Below, piece after piece: positions 20,063 to 28,109 of a DNA stretch of 64,000 nt. The stretch lies in NCBI GenBank assembly GCA_902520335.1, contig CABYNS010000003.1, positions 1 through 64,000 on the forward strand. Reading direction: 5' to 3'. The DNA comes from an uncultured Pelagibacteraceae bacterium (GTDB taxonomy: Bacteria; Pseudomonadota; Alphaproteobacteria; Pelagibacterales; Pelagibacteraceae). The notes under the pieces were generated by a model. It worked only from the letters and a program-made list of their open reading frames with translations. It did no database searches and was not told the DNA's origin. How positions within the stretch are numbered: the stretch's first letter is position 1; each line of letters starts with the position of its first letter. The position numbers were made by a program, and so were the translations under genes.

Positions 20063-20356
20063 ATGAGAATAAATTTAACTAAAAAAGACTTAATCAATCA
20101 AATTTATATGCAATTAGGCTTTTCAAAACTAGTATCTGAAAATCTTATAAATGATTTTTTTTCAACAATAATTCTTAACTTAAAAGAGGAAAAAAAACTT
20201 AAATTATCAGGATTTGGAACTTTTTCCATAAGAAAAAAAAATTCCAGAGTTGGTAGAAATCCAAAAACTAAAGAATCTAAAGTTATTTCGAGTAGAAATG
20301 TGGTTTTATTTAAACCTTCAAAAGAATTTAAGGAATTTATAAATAAAAATGACTGA
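20063..20356 (+). CDS. ihfA: Integration host factor, alpha subunit-type HU/IHF protein
   Basis: DNA-bending architectural protein. 97 aa; the DNABII signature is seen as LKLSGFGTFSIRKKNSRVGRNPKTKE, with the beta-arm proline in the GRNPKT motif. The plsX-(fabH)-ihfA-merR position identifies it as the alpha-type subunit rather than HU. It overlaps the MerR gene by 8 bp. Confidence 0.9.
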   Translation: MRINLTKKDLINQIYMQLGFSKLVSENLINDFFSTIILNLKEEKKLKLSGFGTFSIRKKNSRVGRNPKTKESKVISSRNVVLFKPSKEFKEFINKND

Positions 20357-20732
20357 TAAATCTGAGAATGCTTATAAAACAATAGGGGAAGTAGCTGAAA
20401 TTTTAAAATTAAATTCAAAAAAAAAAGGAGTTTTTTCAACTCACACTATTCGATTTTGGGAAAAACAATTTAAACAAGTTAAGCCAAAATTACTAAATTC
20501 TAATAGAAGATATTATGATCAAAAAACTATCAATATCTTAAAAAAAATAAAATTTCTTCTTAAAGACCAAGGCATGACCATTAATGGAGTTAAAAAAATC
20601 TTAGATAATATAAATAATAAAGATACTTTAAACCTTGACGAAATTTCAAATAATTCTATAAGAGCGAATAATTTTAAAAATAAAGTTTTAAAAATTTCTA
20701 AAATTGTAAAAAATTTAAAAAATTATAAATAA
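20349..20732 (+). CDS. MerR-family transcriptional regulator
   Basis: 127-aa protein with an N-terminal MerR winged helix-turn-helix (about residues 9-80): YKTIGEVAEIL, STHTIRFWEKQF and NRRYYDQKTINILKKI are the usual MerR core positions. The C-terminal tail is short, lysine/asparagine-rich and lacks a metal-binding cysteine pair, so the effector is unknown. Members in this ihfA-adjacent position are widespread in Alphaproteobacteria. Confidence 0.88.
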   Translation: MTDKSENAYKTIGEVAEILKLNSKKKGVFSTHTIRFWEKQFKQVKPKLLNSNRRYYDQKTINILKKIKFLLKDQGMTINGVKKILDNINNKDTLNLDEISNNSIRANNFKNKVLKISKIVKNLKNYK

Positions 20733-20923
20733 TGGCAAAAAAAACACACATAAAAGTTAGATTGGTTCCTGAAAGCAAACCAGACAGTCCATTTTTTTAT
20801 TATGTAAAAAAACCAGCGGGTGGTGAAAAAGCTAAAGTTAAACTCTCAGCGCGTAAATATAATCCGAGTACTAGAAAACACGAAGTTTTTGTTGAAAAAA
20901 AACTTCCCCCGCACAGTAAATAA
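20732..20923 (+). CDS. rpmG: 50S ribosomal protein L33
   Basis: Large-subunit ribosomal protein, 63 aa. FFYYVKKP and the C-terminal KYNPSTRKHEVFVEKK match L33. There are no zinc-binding cysteines (C-minus type, usual in this class). The ATG shares a base with the MerR stop (TAATG). It ends exactly where the convergent chorismate mutase gene ends. Confidence 0.95.
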   Translation: MAKKTHIKVRLVPESKPDSPFFYYVKKPAGGEKAKVKLSARKYNPSTRKHEVFVEKKLPPHSK

Positions 20924-21214
20924 TTATTTTCTTTTAAAATTTCTTTTTTCGTAATCAATATAAGACCAAATCATATTTTTCCATATACGATTGGTAATTT
21001 TAGGGTCTATCTTATTTGCTAGAGATTTTTTTCTTATATTTTTCAAAATTATTTTAATTCTTTTATTGTCAATAATTTCTTTTTTTTTGTCTTTAAGTTT
21101 TAAAACTTGATTAACAAGATTAGTTCTTTGTTTAATTATTTTAATCAATGAATTATCTAATTTATCTAACTTCGATCTTATTTTATTAAGTTTTTTTCTT
21201 TTTAAAGGCGACAT
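20924..21214 (-). CDS. Chorismate mutase (AroQ class, monofunctional)
   Basis: Rearranges chorismate to prephenate for phenylalanine and tyrosine synthesis. 96 aa, all-helical pattern: KIRSKLDKLDNSLIKIIKQR (first active-site arginine and helix 1), VLKLKDKK (active-site lysine region) and DNKRIKIILKNI. No fused prephenate dehydratase domain. The two stop codons of rpmG and this gene are adjacent. Confidence 0.87.
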   Translation of the reverse strand: MSPLKRKKLNKIRSKLDKLDNSLIKIIKQRTNLVNQVLKLKDKKKEIIDNKRIKIILKNIRKKSLANKIDPKITNRIWKNMIWSYIDYEKRNFKRK

Positions 21215-21257
21215 TTATATATTTGGATAATATGAAAATTATTATATTTATTCCCAC

Positions 21258-22274
21258 ATGTATACAGCAAATACAAAAATAAATAATCAATTATCAATTT
21301 GGTTAATTGTAATGTTTTGGATTATATCTTTTATGATAATAGTTGGTGGCTTAACAAGACTTACAGACTCAGGTCTTTCAATAACCGAATGGGAATTATT
21401 CTCTGGTTTTTTTCCACCTATTAATCAAAATGATTGGATTGTTTATTTTAATCTTTACAAACAAATCCCTGAATTTCAGTTACAAAACTATAATATGACT
21501 TTAAGTGAGTTTAAAGTTATTTTTTGGTGGGAATGGGCCCACAGATTTCTTGGAAGACTGATTGGTCTTGCATATTTAATACCACTAATTTATTTTTCTT
21601 TTAAAATTAAGATTACTAAATTATTAAATCTATATTTAATTTTTTTTCTCATATGTTTTCAAGGTTTCATTGGCTGGCACATGGTTAGTAGTGGATTAGT
21701 TGATAGAGTAGATGTAAGTCACTTCAGGCTATCTTTACATTTAATTATTGCTTTTTTTATTTTATCTTTAATATATTGGAATTATCTAAAAATTAACGTA
21801 TCAAGAAACACAACAAGTAAACTGAATACACTTATTCCTTTATTATTTTTAATCCTAATTTTTTTACAAATTTCAATTGGTGCCTTTGTTTCTGGTATGG
21901 ATGCAGGAAAAATCTATAATTCATGGCCCTTAATGGGTAGTTCATATTTTCCTGATGATAATAATTTTAATAATCTATTTAAAGTTGCGGCTCTTAGTGA
22001 TCCCTCATTAGTACAATTTATTCATCGTAATCTAGCTTACTTAATAGGAATTTTTTATATTTTAATTTTCTATAAGATTTATAGAAACAAGATGCACGAT
22101 TTATATAAATCAATTAATTATTTGGGAATATTTATAATTCTTCAAATTATATTAGGTATTTTTACAATCTTATATGGTGCACAGATTTATGTTGCATCTC
22201 TACACCAAATAAGTTCAATTTTTTTAGTTAGCTCAAGTATCTATTTTTTTTATTTAAATACAAAATTTAACTAA
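21258..22274 (+). CDS. ctaA: Heme A synthase (COX15/CtaA)
   Basis: Oxidises the heme O methyl group to a formyl, giving heme A for cytochrome c oxidase. Eight predicted membrane segments; the conserved GGLTRLTDSGLSITEW loop, WEWAHRFLGR, the SHFRLSLHL histidine, FIHRNLAYLIG and the C-terminal LHQISS histidine match alphaproteobacterial Cox15. 338 aa. Its last 8 bp overlap the end of metY on the opposite strand. Confidence 0.95.
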   Translation: MYTANTKINNQLSIWLIVMFWIISFMIIVGGLTRLTDSGLSITEWELFSGFFPPINQNDWIVYFNLYKQIPEFQLQNYNMTLSEFKVIFWWEWAHRFLGRLIGLAYLIPLIYFSFKIKITKLLNLYLIFFLICFQGFIGWHMVSSGLVDRVDVSHFRLSLHLIIAFFILSLIYWNYLKINVSRNTTSKLNTLIPLLFLILIFLQISIGAFVSGMDAGKIYNSWPLMGSSYFPDDNNFNNLFKVAALSDPSLVQFIHRNLAYLIGIFYILIFYKIYRNKMHDLYKSINYLGIFIILQIILGIFTILYGAQIYVASLHQISSIFLVSSSIYFFYLNTKFN

Positions 22275-23595
22275 CAGCTTTTAAACTTCCTTTCGATGAC
22301 TTGTTCAAGGCTTGATCTAAATCATCAATAATATCATCAATGTGCTCAATACCTATACAAAGTCTAACATAACTCTGGGTCACGCCTGATGCTGCTAACT
22401 CTTTTTCGTTTAATTGACTATGAGTAGTACTAGCAGGGTGTATAGCTAAACTTCTTGCATCACCAATGTTTGCTACATGATAGAACATTTTTAAAGACTC
22501 AATAAATTTTTTTCCAGCTTCAATACCACCTTTGAGTTCAACACCAACCATTGGTCCATTTCCACCTTTAAGATATTGTTTAACTCTATCAGCAATTTTC
22601 TTTTCATGTTCAGTTGAATATATAACTTTAGTAACTTCTTTATGTTTTTTTAAGAAATTAACTACTTTTTCAGCATTCTCGCAATGTTGTTTCATTCTTA
22701 GAGCCACTGTTTCAAGACCTTGGATTATAGCAAAAGCATTATCTGGTGCTAAAGCTGAACCTAAATCTCTAAGCAAACAAACTCTTGCTCTGACTGCAAA
22801 AGGTACATTTGCTCCAGTTAATTCTGGTACAGCTTTTCCCCAAACTACACCTCCATAACTTGCATCGGGCTCATTAAATAGAGGTTGCCTTTTAGGATCT
22901 GCAGTCCAGTCAAAGTTACCACTATCAACTATGCTCCCAGCAACAGCAGTTCCATGTCCTCCAATATATTTTGTTAATGAATGTATAACAACAGCCGCTC
23001 CATGTTCTATTGGTTTACATATTACTGGCGCGGCAGTATTATCCATTATCAGTGGAATATTATATTTTCTTCCAATATCAGAAACTTCCTTGATAGGGAA
23101 TACTCTTAAATATGGATTAGGTAATGTTTCACCATAAAAAGCTCTGGTCTTATCATCTATTGCCTTTTCAAAGTTTTTAGGATCACTTGGATCGGCATAT
23201 CTTATTTCAATTCCAAGTTTACTCAACGTATGTGTAAATAATGAAACTGTTCCGCCGTAAAGATCTGTAGAACTTACAATATTATCACCTGATTGAGCAA
23301 CATTTAAAACTGCAAAACTTGATGCTGTTTGTCCAGATGAAACTGTTACACAAGATAATCCACCTTCTAATGCTGCAATTCTTTTTTCCAAAACATCATT
23401 AGTAGGATTCATTATTCTAGTGTATATATTTCCAAATTCTTTTAATGCGAATAAATTTGCTGCATGTTCAGTACTTTGAAATTGATATGATGTTGTTCTA
23501 TATATTGGAACAGCAACAGCATTAGTTGCTGGGTCACTTCTGTAATCACCACCATGTATGGCAATGGTTTCAGGATTATTTCTTTTTTTACTCAT
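22267..23595 (-). CDS. metY: O-acetylhomoserine sulfhydrylase (MetY)
   Basis: PLP enzyme that makes homocysteine from O-acetylhomoserine and sulfide (or a methylthio group). Cys/Met-metabolism family motifs: TTSYQFQSTEHA, YTRIMNPTNDVLE, ALEGGLSCVTVSSGQTAS, and IHSLTKYIGGHG with the PLP lysine. 442 aa, the MetY length (longer than MetB/MetZ). Its 5' leader contains two SAM-sensing aptamers, consistent with repression when S-adenosylmethionine is abundant. The RBS GGAG is inside the second aptamer. Confidence 0.95.
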   Translation of the reverse strand: MSKKRNNPETIAIHGGDYRSDPATNAVAVPIYRTTSYQFQSTEHAANLFALKEFGNIYTRIMNPTNDVLEKRIAALEGGLSCVTVSSGQTASSFAVLNVAQSGDNIVSSTDLYGGTVSLFTHTLSKLGIEIRYADPSDPKNFEKAIDDKTRAFYGETLPNPYLRVFPIKEVSDIGRKYNIPLIMDNTAAPVICKPIEHGAAVVIHSLTKYIGGHGTAVAGSIVDSGNFDWTADPKRQPLFNEPDASYGGVVWGKAVPELTGANVPFAVRARVCLLRDLGSALAPDNAFAIIQGLETVALRMKQHCENAEKVVNFLKKHKEVTKVIYSTEHEKKIADRVKQYLKGGNGPMVGVELKGGIEAGKKFIESLKMFYHVANIGDARSLAIHPASTTHSQLNEKELAASGVTQSYVRLCIGIEHIDDIIDDLDQALNKSSKGSLKAVS

Positions 23596-23599
23596 TTTA

Positions 23600-23657
23600 C
23601 TCCTTTTTTAGTGCTTTAGCTTTATGCAAGGCGCACAATATAGTTCAAATACCTACC
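23600..23657 (-). promoter_or_regulatory. SAM-V riboswitch aptamer of metY
   Basis: Read on the minus strand, the leader carries the conserved string TTGCATAAAGCTAAAGCAC preceded by ATTTGAAC and ATTGTGCGC; GUGC can pair with the downstream GCAC as the pseudoknot. The element runs straight into the AAAAAAGGAG ribosome-binding site, five bases before the metY ATG. This matches the SAM-V class known from marine SAR11-type bacteria, which acts by hiding the ribosome-binding site when SAM is bound. Confidence 0.85.
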
Positions 23658-23672
23658 GAGTTTGTATGATGA

Positions 23673-23715
23673 TTTCCTCTTTAGCTGTAAGCCCGCAATA
23701 GGAACAAATCGGCAT
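23673..23715 (-). promoter_or_regulatory. SAM-II riboswitch aptamer upstream of the SAM-V element
   Basis: Minus-strand sequence GCCGATTTGTTCC-TATTGCGGGC then AGCTAAAGAGGAA. It matches the SAM-II pattern GATTTxxxxCxTATTGC and AGCTAAA. P1 is GCC/GGC and the pseudoknot is UUCC with GGAA. It lies 15 bases upstream of the SAM-V aptamer, forming a tandem arrangement. The P1 5' strand (minus CCGATTTGT) can alternatively pair with minus ACAAACTCGG (23656-23665), a candidate expression-platform switch. Confidence 0.78.
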
Positions 23716-23760
23716 ACTTAATATAACAAAAAAAAGGCTTAAAACAATATAAATATCAAT

Positions 23761-23788
23761 TTGACTTTGATCTCATTAATAGTATTAA
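23761..23788 (+). promoter_or_regulatory. Candidate sigma-70 promoter of rplM-rpsI
   Basis: TTGACT (-35) and TATTAA (-10) are separated by 16 bases, and the rplM ATG begins 11 bases after the -10 box. That predicts a leader of only a few bases, with no Shine-Dalgarno sequence. The region is shared with the divergent metY leader. Confidence 0.55.
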
Positions 23789-23798
23789 TCCTGGCACA

Positions 23799-24257
23799 AT
23801 GACAAAATTCCTTAAAAAAGATCAATTATCTTCTAATTGGTATGAAATTGATGCCAAAAATGCAGTAGTTGGCAGACTAGCAACTGTTATATCGAAAATT
23901 ATTAGAGGTAAAAATAAAACGACTTTTACACCACATATGGATGATGGTGATTTTGTAGTTGTTAAAAATATAGAGCAAATCAAATTTACTGGAAATAAAT
24001 TTCAAAATAAAAAATATTATCGACACACAGGTCACCCTGGTGGAATAAAAGAGACTACACCTGAAAATCTTGCTAAAAAAAAACCAGGTGAAGCTCTAAA
24101 ACTTGCAGTAAAAAGAATGCTTCCAGGTGGAGTTTTGGGAAAAAAACAACTTACTAAATTGAAAATATATGTTGGAAATGACCATCCTCACTCAGCTCAA
24201 AATCCTCAAGTTATACAACTAAATAAATTGAATTCTAAAAATATAGCACGAAATTAA
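23799..24257 (+). CDS. rplM: 50S ribosomal protein L13
   Basis: Early-assembly protein of the large ribosomal subunit. WYEIDAKNAVVGRLATVISKI at the N-terminus, then YYRHTGHPGG, AVKRMLPGGVLGK and HPHSAQNPQV are L13 signatures. 152 aa, normal. No ribosome-binding site is visible ahead of the ATG, and a promoter lies immediately upstream. It is followed by rpsI after one base. Confidence 0.97.
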   Translation: MTKFLKKDQLSSNWYEIDAKNAVVGRLATVISKIIRGKNKTTFTPHMDDGDFVVVKNIEQIKFTGNKFQNKKYYRHTGHPGGIKETTPENLAKKKPGEALKLAVKRMLPGGVLGKKQLTKLKIYVGNDHPHSAQNPQVIQLNKLNSKNIARN

Positions 24258-24258
24258 A

Positions 24259-24696
24259 ATGGAAAATACTCAAACTTCAACTAAAGCCCCTAAGATAAAG
24301 CTCGACTTCAAAGATAGTAAGTACGCTACTGGAAGAAGAAAAACTTCAATAGCTAAAGTTTGGTTAAAAAAAGGTTCAGGTAAGATTTATGTAAATGGTA
24401 AACTTTTTAGCGATTATTTTTCGAGTGATAATCATAAAATGCAAATTGTAAGACCTTTTGAACTTATAAATCAAGCAACAGAATACGATGTAAAATGTAG
24501 TGTAAAAGGTGGAGGTCCAACAGGACAAGCAGGAGCAATGGTACACGGCATTTCTAAAGCCTTAGTTTTATTTGATGAAAAATTGAAATCAACACTTAAA
24601 ACCGAAAAATTAACCACTAGAGACTCCAGATCAGTTGAAAGAAAAAAACCTGGACGTAAAAAAGCTAGAAGAAGCTTTCAATTTTCTAAAAGATAA
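24259..24696 (+). CDS. rpsI: 30S ribosomal protein S9
   Basis: Small-subunit ribosomal protein whose C-terminal tail reaches the P-site tRNA. YATGRRKTSIAKVWLKKGSGK, GGGPTGQAGAMVHGISKAL, and the C-terminal TRDSRSVERKKPGRKKARRSFQFSKR are characteristic. 145 aa, with about 15 extra N-terminal residues. Standard rplM-rpsI operon. Confidence 0.97.
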   Translation: MENTQTSTKAPKIKLDFKDSKYATGRRKTSIAKVWLKKGSGKIYVNGKLFSDYFSSDNHKMQIVRPFELINQATEYDVKCSVKGGGPTGQAGAMVHGISKALVLFDEKLKSTLKTEKLTTRDSRSVERKKPGRKKARRSFQFSKR

Positions 24697-24729
24697 TTCT
24701 TTTTTAACTTTTAACTGTTATAGTATAAA

Positions 24730-25752
24730 ATGCCTAAGCTTAATGTACTGATTGTTGGATCAACTGGATATATTGGTGTTCAATTAATTAAACTATTAAA
24801 TAAACATAAGAATGTTAATATAAAGTATTTATGTGGAAATTCCTCAGTTGGAAAAAAAATTTCATCTTACGATGACTCGTTGAAGTCAAAAAAACTACCA
24901 AGAATTACAAAATACAATAAAAAATACTTAAGTTATGTTGATATTATATTTACCACTCTTCCGAATGGAGAAGCTCAAGAAATCTCAAAAGATTTATTAA
25001 AGAAAAATACTTTAATTGATTTAGCTGCAGATTTTAGATTAAAAAAAGGTTCTGAATATTTAAAGTGGTATAAACTAAAACATAAAGCGTTAAGTAACAT
25101 AAAAAATAGCATTTATGCTTTACCTGAAATAACAGGAAAATTAGTTAAAAAATTTAGCATTATTGGGTGTCCAGGTTGTTATCCCACATCAATACTTTTA
25201 CCACTTGTTCCATTAGTTAAAAAAAGATCGATCAACTTAAAGAACATCATTATAGACTCTAAATCTGGATATTCTGGAGCGGGAAGAGGTGTACATATAA
25301 AATTTAAAAACAAGAATTTATACGAATCTCTTAGTGCGTATGGTGTAGGGTTTCATAGACATAATTCTGAAATTCAACAAGAACTAAAAAATTATACTTC
25401 TTCAAAAATTAATTTTACATTTACACCCCATATTATTCCAATGTTTAGAGGAATTTTGAGTACTATCTATTTGGATTTAAAACCAGGCATTACTCTAAAT
25501 AAAGTACAAAATATTTTGAAAAAATTTCATAAAAAGAATAAATTTGTAAAAGTAAAAAGTGTTAACTCTTTTTTGAGCACAAATGACGTTATGAATACTA
25601 ATTATTGCTTTATTTCAGTCTGCAAAACTAAATTTAAAGATAAGATTATAATTTTATCAGCCATTGATAATCTTATTAAAGGAGGAGCAGGTCAAGCGGT
25701 TCAAAATATGAATTTGAAATTTGGTTATAAAATTAGTGAGGGATTATTATGA
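24730..25752 (+). CDS. argC: N-acetyl-gamma-glutamyl-phosphate reductase
   Basis: NADPH-dependent reduction in arginine synthesis. Rossmann motif VGSTGYIGVQLIKLL at the N-terminus, TLPNGEAQE, and the catalytic cysteine in IGCPGCYPTS; KSGYSGAGRG and the HRHNSEIQQ histidine follow. 340 aa. The rpsI-argC adjacency occurs in other Alphaproteobacteria. A TATAGT hexamer ends six bases before the ATG, so a leaderless transcript is possible. The stop overlaps the small lipoprotein gene. Confidence 0.94.
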   Translation: MPKLNVLIVGSTGYIGVQLIKLLNKHKNVNIKYLCGNSSVGKKISSYDDSLKSKKLPRITKYNKKYLSYVDIIFTTLPNGEAQEISKDLLKKNTLIDLAADFRLKKGSEYLKWYKLKHKALSNIKNSIYALPEITGKLVKKFSIIGCPGCYPTSILLPLVPLVKKRSINLKNIIIDSKSGYSGAGRGVHIKFKNKNLYESLSAYGVGFHRHNSEIQQELKNYTSSKINFTFTPHIIPMFRGILSTIYLDLKPGITLNKVQNILKKFHKKNKFVKVKSVNSFLSTNDVMNTNYCFISVCKTKFKDKIIILSAIDNLIKGGAGQAVQNMNLKFGYKISEGLL

Positions 25753-25910
25753 AAAAATTACCATTATTGATTTTATTACTAGTTATTTCTTGTGCCCCTG
25801 TTCAAACTGAGAAAGAAATAAAGTTTTCAAAAGATTTAACTTTTGAAGAATTTAAATCAAATTTAAAAATTTACGTAGATAACAGTGATTACCCAAATAT
25901 AGATGAATAA
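25749..25910 (+). CDS. Small predicted lipoprotein, 53 aa
   Basis: Short reading frame filling the gap between argC and hom. The ATG overlaps the argC stop (ATGA) and the stop overlaps the hom start by 8 bp, a pattern that supports translation. The N-terminus is a clear lipoprotein signal: KK, a leucine/isoleucine-rich stretch, then LVISC with the acylated cysteine at residue 15. About 38 residues follow, with acidic and aromatic positions (DLTFEEFKSNLKIYVDNSDYPNID). No known family recognised; function unknown. Confidence 0.72.
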   Translation: MKKLPLLILLLVISCAPVQTEKEIKFSKDLTFEEFKSNLKIYVDNSDYPNIDE

Positions 25911-27195
25911 AATAGTTAATATCGCAATTGTTGGTTTGGGTCAGGTAGGCATTTATCTTTACAATGAATTAAGACTAAAAAAAAAAGAAATAGAAATTAA
26001 AACAGGAAAAAAGATAAATATCGTTGCAATTTCTGCAAAAAATAGAAATAAAAAAAGAAAATATAGTATTAATAAAAAAATTTTTTACACCAACCCTTTT
26101 AAAATTTTAAAAGAAAAGAAGATAGACATTTTATTTGAGTCTATTGGTCAATCCGATGGAATTTCAAAAAAAATTGTTGTAATGGCTTTAAAAAACAAGG
26201 TTAATGTTATTACACCGAATAAAGCTTTAATTGCAAAACATGGAAATGAATTAGCTAAATTAGCTGAGAAGAATAACGTAAATTTAGAATTTGAAGCCTC
26301 TGTTGCTGGAGGAATTCCAATACTTAGAACGATTAAAGAGGGTTTAGCAACAAATAAGATAAAGAAAGTGTATGGAATTTTAAATGGAACAACCAATTAT
26401 ATTCTAACAGAGATGGAAAATTCAAATGAGACTTTTGATAAAGTCTTAAAAAAAGCGCAAAAACTTGGTTATGCTGAACCAGATAATCCTAAATTAGATT
26501 TGAATGGGTTTGATGCTTTTGCAAAAGTTAGGATTTTATCAGCTCTTGCATTCAATAATCAAATTTCACATCACAAATGTATTATGGAAGGTATAGAAAA
26601 TATTGATCTAAAAGATATTAAAATTGCAAATCAATTAAATCTTAGAATTAAGTTGCTTGGTATGTCTGAAATGATAAATGATCGATTATTTGAAACTGTT
26701 CATCCGTGTTTAGTTAGCAAAGACACATATATAGGGAATGTAAATGGTGTCATGAACGCTGTGATTACTGAAGGAAAACCCGTGGGAGAAAGTATACTTC
26801 AAGGGGAGGGAGCAGGACCAGGACCTACTTCATCCTCTTTATTATCAGATTTACTGCCTATTCTTAGAGGAAATATAAAATATCCCTTTGGAATTTCCTC
26901 AAATAAAAGAAAAATTGTAAAGAGTTTTAACAATGATGACTACTCAAATTCTTTATATTTAAGATTTGAAGTTAAAGATAAACAAGGTGTTTTATCTTCT
27001 ATAACTAATCGACTGGCTAAATATAAAATTTCTGTAAAAAGAATTATACAAACACCTGATAAAAAAAAAAATTCAGCTACTATTGTTATAATTACCCATA
27101 AAACATCTGAGAAAAATGCAAGAAATTGTTTATCGATGTTTAGAAAGAATAGAAATATTTTAAAATTTCCAACATTAATTAGATTATATAATTAA
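25903..27195 (+). CDS. hom: Homoserine dehydrogenase
   Basis: Reduces aspartate semialdehyde to homoserine for threonine and methionine. N-terminal NAD-binding IAIVGLGQVGIYL, VITPNKALIAKHG, EASVAGGIPILRTIKEGL, GILNGTTNYILTEM and GYAEPDNPKLDLNG are family motifs; a C-terminal ACT domain (about residues 350-425) gives likely feedback control. 430 aa, monofunctional (no aspartokinase). It supplies the homoserine that, once acetylated, feeds MetY. The following gene starts at the stop codon. Confidence 0.95.
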   Translation: MNKIVNIAIVGLGQVGIYLYNELRLKKKEIEIKTGKKINIVAISAKNRNKKRKYSINKKIFYTNPFKILKEKKIDILFESIGQSDGISKKIVVMALKNKVNVITPNKALIAKHGNELAKLAEKNNVNLEFEASVAGGIPILRTIKEGLATNKIKKVYGILNGTTNYILTEMENSNETFDKVLKKAQKLGYAEPDNPKLDLNGFDAFAKVRILSALAFNNQISHHKCIMEGIENIDLKDIKIANQLNLRIKLLGMSEMINDRLFETVHPCLVSKDTYIGNVNGVMNAVITEGKPVGESILQGEGAGPGPTSSSLLSDLLPILRGNIKYPFGISSNKRKIVKSFNNDDYSNSLYLRFEVKDKQGVLSSITNRLAKYKISVKRIIQTPDKKKNSATIVIITHKTSEKNARNCLSMFRKNRNILKFPTLIRLYN

Positions 27196-28091
27196 TGGAA
27201 ATTTATATTAAAATTTTTGAGGTTATTTTTCCTGTTTTTTTTGTTATTGGTGTTGGTTATTATCTTGGTAAGAAAAACCCTAAATTCGATACTAATTTTA
27301 TAACAAATTTTGCCGGAAACATTGGTACACCAGCAATGATTTTTTATACAGTAACAACAACAGGAATTACTTTAAGTATTTTTATTCATTATTTTATTTA
27401 TGCTATAATAATGATTGCTGGTTTTGCAATTGTTGGGCTTTTTCTTCTTTTTTTTCTTAAAAAGGATTTAAGTATGGAGCTTCCTCCTTTAATTCTACCA
27501 AATACAGGTAATATGGGTGTACCAATTTGTCTTTTTGCATATGGTACTCAGGGTCTTGGTGTTGCTTCTGCTATAGCATCGGTCATAATTTTGTTTCATT
27601 TTACGCTTGGTGTTTTTTTAGCAAAAAAAAGTTTTTCTTTTGATATTTTAATTAAAAGTCCACCTGTGTACGCTATTTTTGTATCTGTTTTCTTTTTATA
27701 TTTTGAAATTGACACCCCTTTATTTCTTGAAAACACAACATTCCTTTTAACATACGCAACAATTTTCTTAGTTTTAATGTCATTAGGTATTGCTCTTACT
27801 AAATTTAAATTTTCATTGAAAAACTCAATTATTTTATCCTTATGTAGGGTAATAATAGGACCCTTAATAGCATTTGCTTTAATTTATAATTTTGATTTAT
27901 CTGGACTGGCCGCGGGTGTTTTACTTATACAAAGTGCAATGCCCAGTGCTATATTGAACTATTTAGTTGGCAGCATCTATTCACCAAAAAAAATTGTTGA
28001 TAGTGTTGCTAGTACAATAGTTATTTCAACTTTAATGTCCTTTATAACTATTCCAATTGTTGTATTCTTTGCTTTAAAATACTTCAATTAA
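27195..28091 (+). CDS. AEC (auxin efflux carrier)-family transporter
   Basis: Inner-membrane transporter of 298 aa with about ten hydrophobic segments in two five-helix halves. GNIGTPAMIFYTV and PNTGNMGVPICLFAYG in the crossover region are typical of the AEC/BART superfamily, as is the C-terminal QSAMPSAILNYLVG. Substrate unknown; bacterial members are usually linked to organic acids. It begins at the last base of the hom stop (TAATG), so coexpression with amino-acid synthesis is likely. Confidence 0.85.
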   Translation: MEIYIKIFEVIFPVFFVIGVGYYLGKKNPKFDTNFITNFAGNIGTPAMIFYTVTTTGITLSIFIHYFIYAIIMIAGFAIVGLFLLFFLKKDLSMELPPLILPNTGNMGVPICLFAYGTQGLGVASAIASVIILFHFTLGVFLAKKSFSFDILIKSPPVYAIFVSVFFLYFEIDTPLFLENTTFLLTYATIFLVLMSLGIALTKFKFSLKNSIILSLCRVIIGPLIAFALIYNFDLSGLAAGVLLIQSAMPSAILNYLVGSIYSPKKIVDSVASTIVISTLMSFITIPIVVFFALKYFN

Positions 28092-28109
28092 TCTATATCC
28101 TTTAAGTTC

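Noticed and set aside
18857-20923. L32 and L33 without zinc cysteines as zinc-sparing adaptations
   Set aside because: The cysteine-free forms of both proteins are standard in Alphaproteobacteria and say nothing special about this organism.
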